Program-made: the position numbers and the translations under genes
Shown here: one piece after another, positions 7,305 to 19,300 of the stretch
How positions within the stretch are numbered: the first letter of the stretch is position 1
How the letters are laid out: every line of letters starts with the position of its first letter
The notes under the pieces: generated by a model
Databases searched by the model: none
What the model was told of the DNA's origin: nothing
The model's input: only the letters and a program-made list of their open reading frames with translations
Source: Leptasterias polaris
Taxonomy: Eukaryota > Echinodermata > Asteroidea > Forcipulatida > Asteriidae
Assembly: GCA_037783415.1 (NCBI GenBank)
Contig: JAZGTN010000061.1
Span: 682,001-746,000 of the forward strand
Direction: 5' to 3'
DNA: 64,000 bases

Positions 7305-10300
7305 GTGAGTTGAAAATAAAAAGTAACCACACGGTTACACCGATGTGGAGTCGGTCACTTCGTACCCAAGTCACTTCGTACCCAAATTGTCGTACCCAAG
7401 TCACTTCGTACCCAAGTCACTTCGTACCCAAGTCATTTCGTCAATTGTCTGACTCTGACTGATGGCCTGGCCTTCATTATTTTCTTTCATGTGGACATCG
7501 ACACCGAAACCGATTATATTTTCACGGTAATTAAAAACAACTTGCACTTGCAGGAAGATCGGAATAAAAGTTCACCTTTGTAAAAAAAGTGTCCAGTTAT
7601 TATTATTATTGCTGAAATGTTCTTCACTTTGACGCGATTTTCTCATGGGCTCCGTTTTTGACTGGTCTGATGGAGAATTGCACGCATTGAGGGCACATTT
7701 TACACAAGCGTTTCCTCCGTAAATTACTACGTTTGCTGTTTTAAAACACAGCCAAAACTTTCACACTAAATATATGTATTTCCTTTTTGTTGAGTTACAT
7801 GCAAATACTAGGGACTGCACATGAAAATTGATAACTCCTCTGACTGGTTCCAAACATAGCTTAATGGAAAGAGTGAGAGAGTCTGATTACAGTACTTTTT
7901 GAATGGGGTCAATAGGTGTTCCGGTTGTGGAGTTATGACAATTTAAGGATTTATGAATTACAGTAATTTTGTATCTATTTCCCAATGCAATCAATCGTGT
8001 TTTAAAACCTGATTTTGACTGTTTACATCTAGTTTTAATAGTAAACAAATTAATAAACAAATTCAAATTGTTATAAATCATTAACCATAAGGTGTATGAT
8101 ACCCAGATTTTGTGTACAGGTAACTGTTGAATTGTTCTTCACGATCGCACATTAACGCAATGCGTTGCGTAAATTCTCGTTGTCATGGAAACGACGATTA
8201 ACATGTTGTTTGTTTATTGGGAAATTTTGCGGAAATAATCATATTTGAAGGTAAGTATCCATATTTTAAAATTCAAAAATTGTTTGTACATGTCTTGAAA
8301 CGTATTCACACACAAAATAATCAACTCACTATTCTTTATTTTCTTTATATTACTTGTTTTATTTGTTTACATCTTTTTATAGTGTATATTACAGGAATGG
8401 AAGCAGTAAACAAAGTAGTAAACAAATTGAAACAGCTATGGATCTTGAAGTACAAGTCCGAAGACCACCAAATTGTGTGCACATGTTGCTGATAAGTTGT
8501 CCTTTGCAATAAGACAATAATAAACTATGTGGCATATACAGTCGCTGTCATGGTAACAACAGTAAACAACAATAAACAAGTTATTTGTTAATTGCGGAAA
8601 AATTGACATTTCAAATCACAGTATGTGACTGTCAATATTATGACACTGTGTAAACATGTTGTTAAACTTATTGAAACAAATACATGTATCTTATTTTGCT
8701 CTTTGGTCTATAAATAACATGTTTAATTTGTTTACCTCTCTTAATAGTATAGATTAACATGATCAGAAACAGTAAACAAAGTAGTAAACAAAATAAAATG
8801 GCTATAAATCTCAAAGTATAGGCCCGAAGACCACAGAATTTGATCTCAATGTTAGAGGTGAATTGTCCTTTCAAACCAGACATTTATGAATTATATGGCA
8901 TCAACAATTGTTGACATAGTTTAACATCTTTTAATATTGTACATTATATGATTGAAAGCTGTAAACAAAGTAGTAAACAAATTCAAATGGCTATGATTCT
9001 TAAAGTATAGGTCCGATAAACTACCAAATGACTACCACATTTTGCAATGATTTGCCAATTGTATACACTCTCAATTCTTATAATGTTGATGCTGTGTATA
9101 ATAATGGTAATGAAACAGAGTAGCAAACATTTGATTTTGTACACATATTGCCAATTGATTTTATTGTATTTATCAGCATGAAAATAAATATCATGCCAGA
9201 TTAAGAAACAAAATGGCTGGTCATTTATATTAAAATAGACAAAGACTTATCATTGTAGTCATCAACCAAGCGCAGGGAATATACCTTTGGATCATTCTCG
9301 TACTTAATATTAAACCATGAAGGGAACCCTGGCACTTGGCTTATGACAGTTCCAATGTAAGCTTGGTCCCCATCTTGGTCCCCAATACGTTGTCGCCAGG
9401 TTTCTAAAGACACGCCCATTACACATTCTGAAAAAATAATAATAAATAATTTATTAGTTTACATTAATCAAAAGCAAATGGGCATCGGTTCGGTTCCCCT
9501 TCGATAAGACCAGCAAACAAAATGCATGCGATATACATGGAATTGCTAATGGGCATCGGTTCGGTTCCCCTTCGATTAGACCAGCAAACAAAATGCATGC
9601 GATATACATGGAATTGCTACCAACAATGCCTAGACTGCCAGAGCCAATAATAAATGAAAAATTGGGCATAGGTTCCCCCCTCTCGGCGCGGGCCAGCAAA
9701 CAGTTAATGCATGATAATAAATCGAACCATGGATTTTCCATCCACAATCAGAATTTATTGCCATGATTAACTTTTTTTTTAAATATTTTTATTTAAATTT
9801 AGGCCTACTTTGGTAAATAAAAGATTCCCAAACTGATATTTACTCAAACTAATTTAATTAATAAGCCAACTTAAACACGTTTTCAGACCATTTAAACCAT
9901 TTTAATGGGCTGACAATGTCAAATATGGTCAAAATTTCAACCTCAAAATCTATCATTTTCATCTTAAAATGACAATCGCTTCTTAGCGCTGTCGAATTCT
10001 GCTACGTCTATGACGCTATTAACCTAATGCGGTATCGATCTTTCCATTTCCGGCATCGTATTTGAGCCTACCCCTACCTATGTGTCATAAAATTACGTTT
10101 TAAAAGTACTTACCGGCAAATGTGTCCACAAATCAGCCAAAATACGGTCGAATTCAACGGTTATTTTTTCAACTGGAAGCTACGATAGTGTTCTGAAAAA
10201 GGAGTCAGGTCGTCAGGGGAAGCTATCCCAGCATGCCTTGCGAAGAAGCCGATCCCGATCGGGGGTCTCAACATCGGCCGATTGCGTGGGCAAAACGATA

Positions 10301-13300
10301 CTCGGAATTTCGATGCCGCGCATGCGCAGTAATCTATGTTGCGGTCCCTACAAATACATCTTCAAAAAAAGAAATTTACCACGCAATACTCACGGTTGTA
10401 TTGCTCTTCATCGCGGCACACAGTCACAGGCAGCGTTCTTGCATTGCGCAAAAATTAAGACAGCGCGGTGTCCGCGGCTAAAGACAGCGTGATGTACGCG
10501 TAGCCTTCTGCCTGGCTTCCGGCGCACACCGCCCTGCCTTTAGGCTCCGCGCACACCGCGCAGTCTTAATTTTTGCGCAATGCGTGAACGTGACGCACTA
10601 TATACGCTAAACGTATAGTGTTTACGGAGGCCCAAAATGTTAGACCCCTATAGTATAAGGCTCACAGTTTCTAGAAGTAGGAGTACACATAGCCTAATTC
10701 ATAGTTATTATACTCTTAGCTACAAAATAGAAAAATAGAGATAACAGAATCCCTAATGACAGGAGGAAGATTGTTCCAAATCATTGGTCCAGCTACACTG
10801 AATGCTTTTTGACCCAGAACTTAGTTTGCACGGGGAACATTTAAGCATGGAGGTAGGCCTACCTCCATGATTTAAGTGAGTGATGTCAAGTGTGGACCAA
10901 AGAAAACGTTGAGTGAGTGTTAAATGACAGTAAATTATAAACAAAATGAAGTCACAACCAGTAGAATTGTCCTGGGTTGAAGGAAACATTGACTTGAAGT
11001 TGATGTGGTCAGGCACATTGTTAAAGGGTGTGTACAACATTGGTAAGATTGAAAATATACATGTTCACAGATTTGCAAATAACTTATTACAGGGTATAAA
11101 GATGGTTATGGTGGAAAACTTCCCTTGAAATAGTTTTACTTGAAATGCCATTGATAGTTTTTAGCAAATTAGTAAAACAATACTAACATGCAGGATAACA
11201 TCCGATGTTTGAAAAACAGATTTTTCACTGTTTTCTCATGACTCCGAAGACCGATTGAGCTGAAACTTCCACAGGTTTGTTATTTCATGTATATGTTAGG
11301 TCACACATCAAGTGTTGATATAGGTCTTTGGCAATTATCAATGTTGTACACACCCTTTAAACAATAAACTACTAAACCAATCATTTTACAAATCAAATTC
11401 TTTCTCGTTGAAGGTTTGTGGCCAACTTGCGATAGTCAGAACTCTCTGTTTGCACAATCTTTAAAAACACACCTTTAGAAAATTTGTGTTAAGCAATTTT
11501 TTCTGCTTAAGCGGCTCTATGAAATTGGGCTTAGTAAATTCACTCTAACAGGACTTTTTCACTCAATACTTTATCAATAAACACTTTATTGCCACTCAAT
11601 CAATATTATGTGGATATACAGGGATTTTAAGCTTAAGTACAAAAAGTAGAGCTAGCTCAAAACGAATCTTGCTTACCAGAATTGGGTTACCAGCAAACAT
11701 TTCAAGTGTCAAGCAAGATTCGTTTTGTGGCTGGTATCCAGCTTATTTTGGCTTAGCATTGTTAAACAGTAGTTGCTGCTTGAAGCAGCCCTATGAAATT
11801 GGGCCTACATGTAGATCTTGTTGAGAAGAAATCCTCACTCCATGACGTGTGTTGCTTAACAAAATAATTTGTATACTACGGTAAATTAAAAGAACTATAT
11901 TTTCCTTTGTTTTTTTCTTGCAGTGTTCGAAACTAGGAATCGTCAGTGTGAGTAAGTACCTAGTTTGATGAGCTCTATGTTCCTGAAACTGTGTCACAAT
12001 GATAAATGTGGAGAATAAGTCAAAGTCAACACCAAAATATCCCACAAATTGTGGCTGCAGTGACCAAAATGGGCCACAATTTTCTTTTAATAAAAGTTGC
12101 ATTCACTTAGCAGTCGTGGAAGTGAAGGTTTTGAGATTTGTCCAGCGGCAAATTTTAATCTTCCTACTATCAGCAGGTTTCTCAATACAACCAACCCATA
12201 CCTCACTAAACCTCAACAATGTCATGTTGGGGCACACACATGCTGATGTAGAGAGCAGAGCCATACATTTGTAGCTCAAAGTGCTTTAATGAGAGTGGTA
12301 AACTGGACAAGCCACCAGATGTGCTCAATTGCAATAGAATTTGGGCCACTGTTGGAAGAGATATAATGTTCTCAACCTTGGTCAATACACCGATCCATTA
12401 AGCCACGCCCATTTATCATTGGCCAATCACAACCGCGAAATCTGATCACCATTTGAGCCATTTGGTGATCTTTGCACTAATGGTGATCGGGTTTCGCGGC
12501 TGTGATTGGTCAACTCGTAAGGAGGCGGGGCTTAATGGATCGATCTATTTCTGCAGAGGGCTAATTCTTGCTGCTGCAGACTAGTCAACAAAAGTGCAAT
12601 TATTCCTACATTGTATACTGTACTCATAAATTCCTTAAGGTCTCCTACATATGTCAAGTGTGTTAATTAGCACAGCAGCCCTCCAAGACTTCATTCAAGT
12701 TTTTCTTAAACCCCCCCCCCCAAAAAAACCCCAAAAAACAAAACAAACCCAAAAAACCAATCAAAAACCAAACCCTCTTGTCATTCACATTTCAGTCTTT
12801 GTAAAATGTTGCTCTTTGTTCAAATCTTCAGAAAAAAGAAACACCTAAATAAGATTGGAATGAAACGGCAAGAAAATTAAAATTTTAATTTTGTTTTGTT
12901 CATGTAGTCGTTGTTGTACAAGTTTTCCCTGGAGGACAAATTTGTTTTCCCTTGCAAGCTCATTAAATATAGAGCTTCTGTCCTAGGCTCAACTCAACCT
13001 CTGACCTTGTTTACCTGGATGCAGAAGTGCTATTTTATTTCCATTTTTCACCAGCACTTATGGGCTAACTGAGAGTAGTAGTAAAGCCATGGGTGAATTA
13101 GCTGGGGCTGGATCATGATGTAAACAAGCGTTTACAACAGCCGCAACCACCAATTTGGAATTGGCCTTCAAGAAAGACTCTGTCTGCTAGGGGCGAAACA
13201 TTAGGCCAAATGCAATGTGGAATTGTGGAATGTATTTCAATTTGTCATTCTGACAACTCTCAGAAAAATGGTTTGAATGTAAATGCCAGTGGTCTTAGCG

Positions 13301-16300
13301 ACACCTTTTAAAACCCTCCTACAATTGGTGCCTTTTTCGAACAAGTTGATACACCATTTTCAAAACCATTCACTTTTGTGGTTTTGAATGGTGTGATAAC
13401 TGTGCATATGGTTGATTCCCCAAATGGTTTTGAATGGTGGTGCAGCTAATACAGTCCAGATCTATCACATACCTTCACTGTGGGGTTTATGCACCATCTG
13501 AAACCATTCGGCTATGATAACACACAGGTGTAGTGTATGCACCATTCAATACCACTTGAATGGTTTTGAGCGGTAGTACAGCTCACCATCAACACTGTTC
13601 AAATGGTAATGCCTGGTAATACTGATAACTCATCTTAAGATGAATCTTAGTGCTTTGTGAAATCGACCCCTGGTGCAGAAAACCCTTAACTAAACTGACA
13701 TCTGTGAACCATACAAATCAACAGAAGGAGAAACAACTTATTGAAACAACTTAACTTCCTTTGATTTTCTGGTTGTACTTCTAAGGTAACGCCCATCCTG
13801 ATGACATCACATGCTTAGCTGCAGATGCTGTCCTGGTCTTTACAGCCTGTCAGAATATTGTACATGCATTCACCCAGGGTCGACAGGTAAGAGAAATAAC
13901 AGCAGGTAGCTCAATGGGAGACACTTACACTACAGTTACATATATATGTGGTAGAAAATTGTTCTTGAATATACTCTTATACTTTACTCAGACTAACAGT
14001 GATTCGCAGTACAGTATGTCCTCGACAATTTACCAGGGAGAGGCCATTTTTCCAGAAGGGGTGTACAACTAGGCTGTGTACAGGCAGTTTGGGACCTAGG
14101 GGCACATTGCGTTCAAATCGCTCAAAATGTTGCCGTTGGGAAATACTCCTTATCCTTTTCAAGAGTTTTTTATGCACAAAAACATCTAGTGTTTTGTAAT
14201 TATTGAGTAGTGATTAAAAAATAAAAACTTGCCTCTTAAAGTACACCCAGTGGAATACGGCCCACCATTTTGTGGAGTCAAAAGTTTATTTTACAAAATA
14301 GTTTTTGTCATGAAATTACATAAAAACCACACAATTTCAAGGGTATTTACGTGAATCATTTTATTCTACTTTTAAAATATCTTTCCAATTTCAAAACTAA
14401 TGCTTTTTATAGCCCAAAGTGTACGTTCCGAAGGCAATGTGCCTCGTTAAGTGGCTTACATGATCGTGGAAAATGTTGACCTGCCTCGCAATTGATTACC
14501 GTCTGAAGCCTTGAACACAACACAGAAAAACAGAACCTTTCTGCTTTGCAAACCATGAGCTATTTGAAACTGGGTGAGGACCAAAACTTGTTGACCTTTT
14601 TCTCATGATAGACTGTGAAAAAAGCCTCTCCTTGGAAAACTCTAGAGGGCTCACTGTAATGGAATTACCTTTGTTACATTGACAATGAGAATTAGATATT
14701 AAAATGCCTTTTAAAGGGACACACCGGTTACCTGTTTACGTAATTTAGTCATGTTGAATTAAAGACAATTATTTCAAGATGGTTTTTATATTTTTTTTAT
14801 ACAAAAATATCACGTAATTAACGAGAAGTTACCGAAAAAAACAAAAGCGGTCAAAGGTCACCGTATACGCTTTACCAGCTGTTGCAAGTGTCAAATTTAC
14901 GGGATACATACTGTGCAATGTTGCAAGTCGACTGGTGCTCTGTTTATGTAAGTGTTTTACTACGACAAGGCATGAGGATCCAGTCCACGTTATCCATCTG
15001 AAAGTGTGTATAAAAAACGGACACGGAAACCAGTCAACTCGCCCCCCAGCAAACTCGCCAATTACAAAATCGCCAACTGCAAAACAAACTCGTCTCCTCT
15101 CAAAGTCGCCCCTTACAAAGGAATGTACCAAATTTGTGTGATTGGACTTCAGGGGAACGAAAGCTATCTTGAGGGGACAAAAGCTATCTTGAGGGAACGA
15201 AAGAGGAATTCTGGGGAACAAAATCTCATTGCGAGAGAACGAAAGCGTATTTTTAGGGAGCGAAAGCATATTTCGGGTGAATGAAAGTATATTTCGGGCA
15301 AAAAATTCAAAGTCGTATTTCGAGGAATCGAAAGCTTTTTTTTAGGGAACGAAATTTCCTTTCGAGGGAAAGAAAGTGTTCTTTAGGGAAGGAAAGCATA
15401 TTTCGAGCGAACGAAAGTATATTTCTTGCGAACAAAATCATATTTCGAGGAAACGAATGCGTATCTTCAGGGAATGAAAGCATATTTCTGGGGAACTTAA
15501 TTGTGGTTCGGTGGAAAGAAAGCGTGTTCAAGGGAACGAGAACCTATTTTCTGGAAATAATCTATTTCGTTACCTAGAAAAACACACTGCGTTCACAAAA
15601 TGAAAAATAATATTTTGTGAGACAAAATTATATTTTCATTGAATTAAACAATATTTTGAGGAAACAAAATGATTTTGTTGGAATTTTGTGTGTCGAGGGA
15701 TGCAATAGAAATTTCGAGTGATTTTTTTTTTCTTCCACCTTTTATTTTTTTATTTCTTTTTCACTTGTCCCTTCAGGGGCTCCGTTTTTTTAGTTTTTTT
15801 TTTTGGGGGGGCTCGTTTTTTTGGAATTGTTTGTCACAAATTTTGTTTAAACTAATTGTACCGTCAATATAAAAGTGGTATTCCTATGTATTGACATAAA
15901 TCTTATTTAATTAACAAGAAACTCAGGTCAAGGAACGTACACAGAGCATTGAAAAGTTGCGATTTTGAAATAACGGATTCGATCAGCGAGGTGTACCGAC
16001 TAGCAAACCCGCAATAACAGCAACGTAGCTGGTGGTCTGGCTCGCAAGCGACACAACTGCCCCTGTGTTACGTGTAGCTAGTCCCCACGCTGTGCACTGT
16101 AAGACACGCTTCCGTTGCTCGGACTCTCTGAAATAAAATCTTACGTTCAACTTTTTGTATTACTTACAACTTGTATCCATAATTTGAATACGTATTTTTG
16201 TGTGTCAAATACTCATTAATTCTTGTTAAAAAACAGAGTTGAATTCGGTGCAGTAATTAATTTTTATACGGCTGGAAGTAAAACTAACTCCGAAGATCAC

Positions 16301-19300
16301 GAGGGTTATCCGAACCAAAAAAGTGGTTCGGATAACCCATGTGACCTTCGTTTTTTGAAAAATGCTCAAAAACGACCAAAATTGATGGTTTCTTTTTGGA
16401 ACCGTTCTTCTCCATTCCTGTAAGACCTTTGGAGTCGCATTTTAGTCTATTTTGTAGCCAAAATAGTCCAACGAAGCCGGTTTGTCCCTTTAATGCATAG
16501 CATTTCCTTTTGGGGTGTATGGAAGCCGACATAATGACCTGTTCACTACCAATATTCCCAACAACGTCAAGAAAGACATGGGCTGTCAGCATAAAACCCA
16601 ACAGTGCTCATTAACGTCAAAGCAACATATATTTATTGCAACTAAGTGTTCTTACAGGAAAAATTCAAAGTTGAATGAATTTCAGCATTGTCGGCCTTAC
16701 TACACATGGTTTCCTGTGGAATGCACAAATGCTATAACATCTATATTTGGGAAAACTTGTATAAGCAGTAATTAGTGTGACCTTCTAATTACACTACTAC
16801 TAGTGATATGAGGCTGTCAACACAAGGCAAAATGTATCCCAATATCAAGAAAATTATTTGATCCTTCCAACGTTTTGTGGAGCGGTGTATTTCACTGGAG
16901 TGTGGGTTCGAATCCCAGTCATGACACTTGTGCCCTTAAGCAAGGCACTTAATCACAATTGATTCGTAAAAAGTTTGGAAGCTAGTGCATTCTGCTCTAC
17001 CAGCCAGGCTCCGTGGATGATACCCATGCCTACATATTTACGGACTGTGAAGGGGGTAACCCTGTTTCAGCCCCAGCAGTACAGTGTAGGTGGCAACGTG
17101 CCCCTGGTGACAGTTGATTTGGGTCAATAGCCCAAATCAGTTAAGTGTAGCCCTCACCTTGAAGTGGTTGTCCGTGGCCTTGTGATGTTAGGCGATCTCC
17201 CATTACAAAAAAATAAAAAAAATGTATGCAGTTTTTGTGTGTGTTTATACTATGCCTCGCGGTTGGCAAAGCTACTGAAGGGCATACTCTTTCTTCCATG
17301 AATTTGTGCTCGAAACCTTATGGAGACAGAGGACAAAAGAGCAATAGGAAAAAAAAAAGTCTCCATATGGAAATTCTTAAGACTGGCGTGCTCCACAAGA
17401 AATGTTGTGTACAAAATCTCTATAGGAGGATATTAAGTACAGGGACAAAGGAGAGAACAACAATTTAATTCTTCACAGGGATGCATATTTGAGACCATAT
17501 CATTGTCTGGTGACACAAGAAGAACTGAAAACTTGGTTTGTGGATTGGTCTCGGTTTAGTAATACAAGACATTTATATAGCGCATAATGCAGGAGCCTCT
17601 ATCTACTCTACTCTACTCTATCCCGTAGCTGTTAGGCTGTAGGGGTGAAGAGATGGCAGCCACAAAACACTTCCTCCAAAACTCTTGATCTTCAGCAGTC
17701 CTCAACAATTGCTCCCAGTTCAGTCCCGTCCACTCCTTCACTGCGCAACACATAACATGAAATAATGAATTGGTATCCCCAGTAGCCTATTGCTTTTGGA
17801 CCCCCCTAGGTCAAATTTCAAAGTCATTGTGGCTAAAACGAAAGAAATGTTGTCCGATAACTCAGGAAGGACTTGGCATGTCAACTCCAAAATTGGTTTG
17901 TGGATTGGTCATGGGATCCCTAGAAACTTATTGGTTGTTGACCCTAGCCCTGGTCGATATCGTAAATTTTGACTGGCGATATATCGTCGGTTAATATCGC
18001 TGATATGTCGATATATCGTGAAAAATTTCCGAACACGGAAAAATGATTTTACCGCAGGGAGGACATGAGCAATAGAATAAATAAGACATGACTGTATGGA
18101 TAAACCGCTGAGAAAAAATCACTGAATTTAATATCCATATTCCATGAAAACAAAACGTCTTACATTTTTATGTGCTTTTTATAACTGGCTCCGACACAAT
18201 TAATTCATGGTTTTACCTCGACGATTGAACGTTGCGCTCTCTAAATGCTGGTGCCTCTATGTTGATTCCGATCCTGTACATGTGCGTGTTATGTAGAAAC
18301 GTTCTCCCGACGTTTCCCGACCACGCAGTGATTTCTCATCAAGGGAATTTCCCTCGCCTTTTCGCTCCCACGGCTACACGCCCTTCCTTCACCCCCTTAC
18401 TATAAAGTTTACTAAGTTAGGAGCAAGCACATCCGCAGGATCGAGGTGATAAATACTATTGAATGGCAGCGCTGTGAGAAGCATGACGTCATAATTATTC
18501 ACGCCAATCTAGTGAATTTCGGCCAATCGGAAAGCGGCCATTCAGAAATCAGCCAATCAGCCTGTGCCGATCACGTTCCTCGCCACGAAGAAAGACAACC
18601 ATGGCTAGATGGGAAGACGTGCACAATGGGACCGGCTTCCTTCGATATACAAATCGAAAGCCCCAATTCATTCAACTAAGTCTAATTTTGCGGCATTTAC
18701 ATTAAAAAAAACTAGCGTTTACAAATATTAAGTCGCCGTCCAAATTAGGTCGGCGTCCAAATTATTGAATGGCCTACAAAAATTGGAACCCTTTGAACGG
18801 AAAAAGCGTGATAAAGCTTTCTTTAAAAACATATCGTCTATTTTATATAATATCGCGAATATCGCGATATTTCGATATTTTTTAAAACCATCGACATTGT
18901 CAATATTGTTTCAATATCGCATCGCGACGATAATATCGTCATATCGTCAACCCTTAGTTGACCCCTAGGTGAAATGCCAAGGTTATTATAGCTAAAAACA
19001 CAAGAAATGTTGTCCGAGTGATAACTTTAGAAGGACATGGCATATTATCTCCAAACTTGGTTTGTGGATTGGTCTTAGGATCCTCCTGAAGCCTATTGTT
19101 TTTTTACTCTCTTGGTCAAATGTAAAGTTCATTATTGCTAAAACAATTGAAATGTCAGAGCAGTAACTCAAAAGTGACTTGGCATATTATTTCAACACTT
19201 GGTGTGTGAATTTGAGGCAATAAATTAATTTCTAATTTATTTGAATTTGTCATTAGGTCATCTATACATACACAGGACATGAGAAAGATGTTCACTTGCT

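Larger units (their letters stand above)
14711..16493. mobile_element. 1.78-kb non-autonomous TTAA element, family C
   Basis: The left end TTAAAGGGACACACCGG and the right end CCGGTTTGTCCCTTTAA are inverted repeats with one mismatch in 17. TTAA at both edges gives the likely target duplication. Inside are a degenerate 24-bp array (15150-15560), pyrimidine- and T-rich stretches and a perfect 15-base hairpin (16303-16338). No transposase is visible, so it would need one supplied in trans. It lies in WDR36 intron 3. Confidence 0.75.

Noticed and set aside
10946..11128. 60-codon frame whose C-terminal part recurs at 35730-35806
   Set aside because: The shared peptide is only the translation of family A MITE sequence, which also occurs inverted at 41737-42087.
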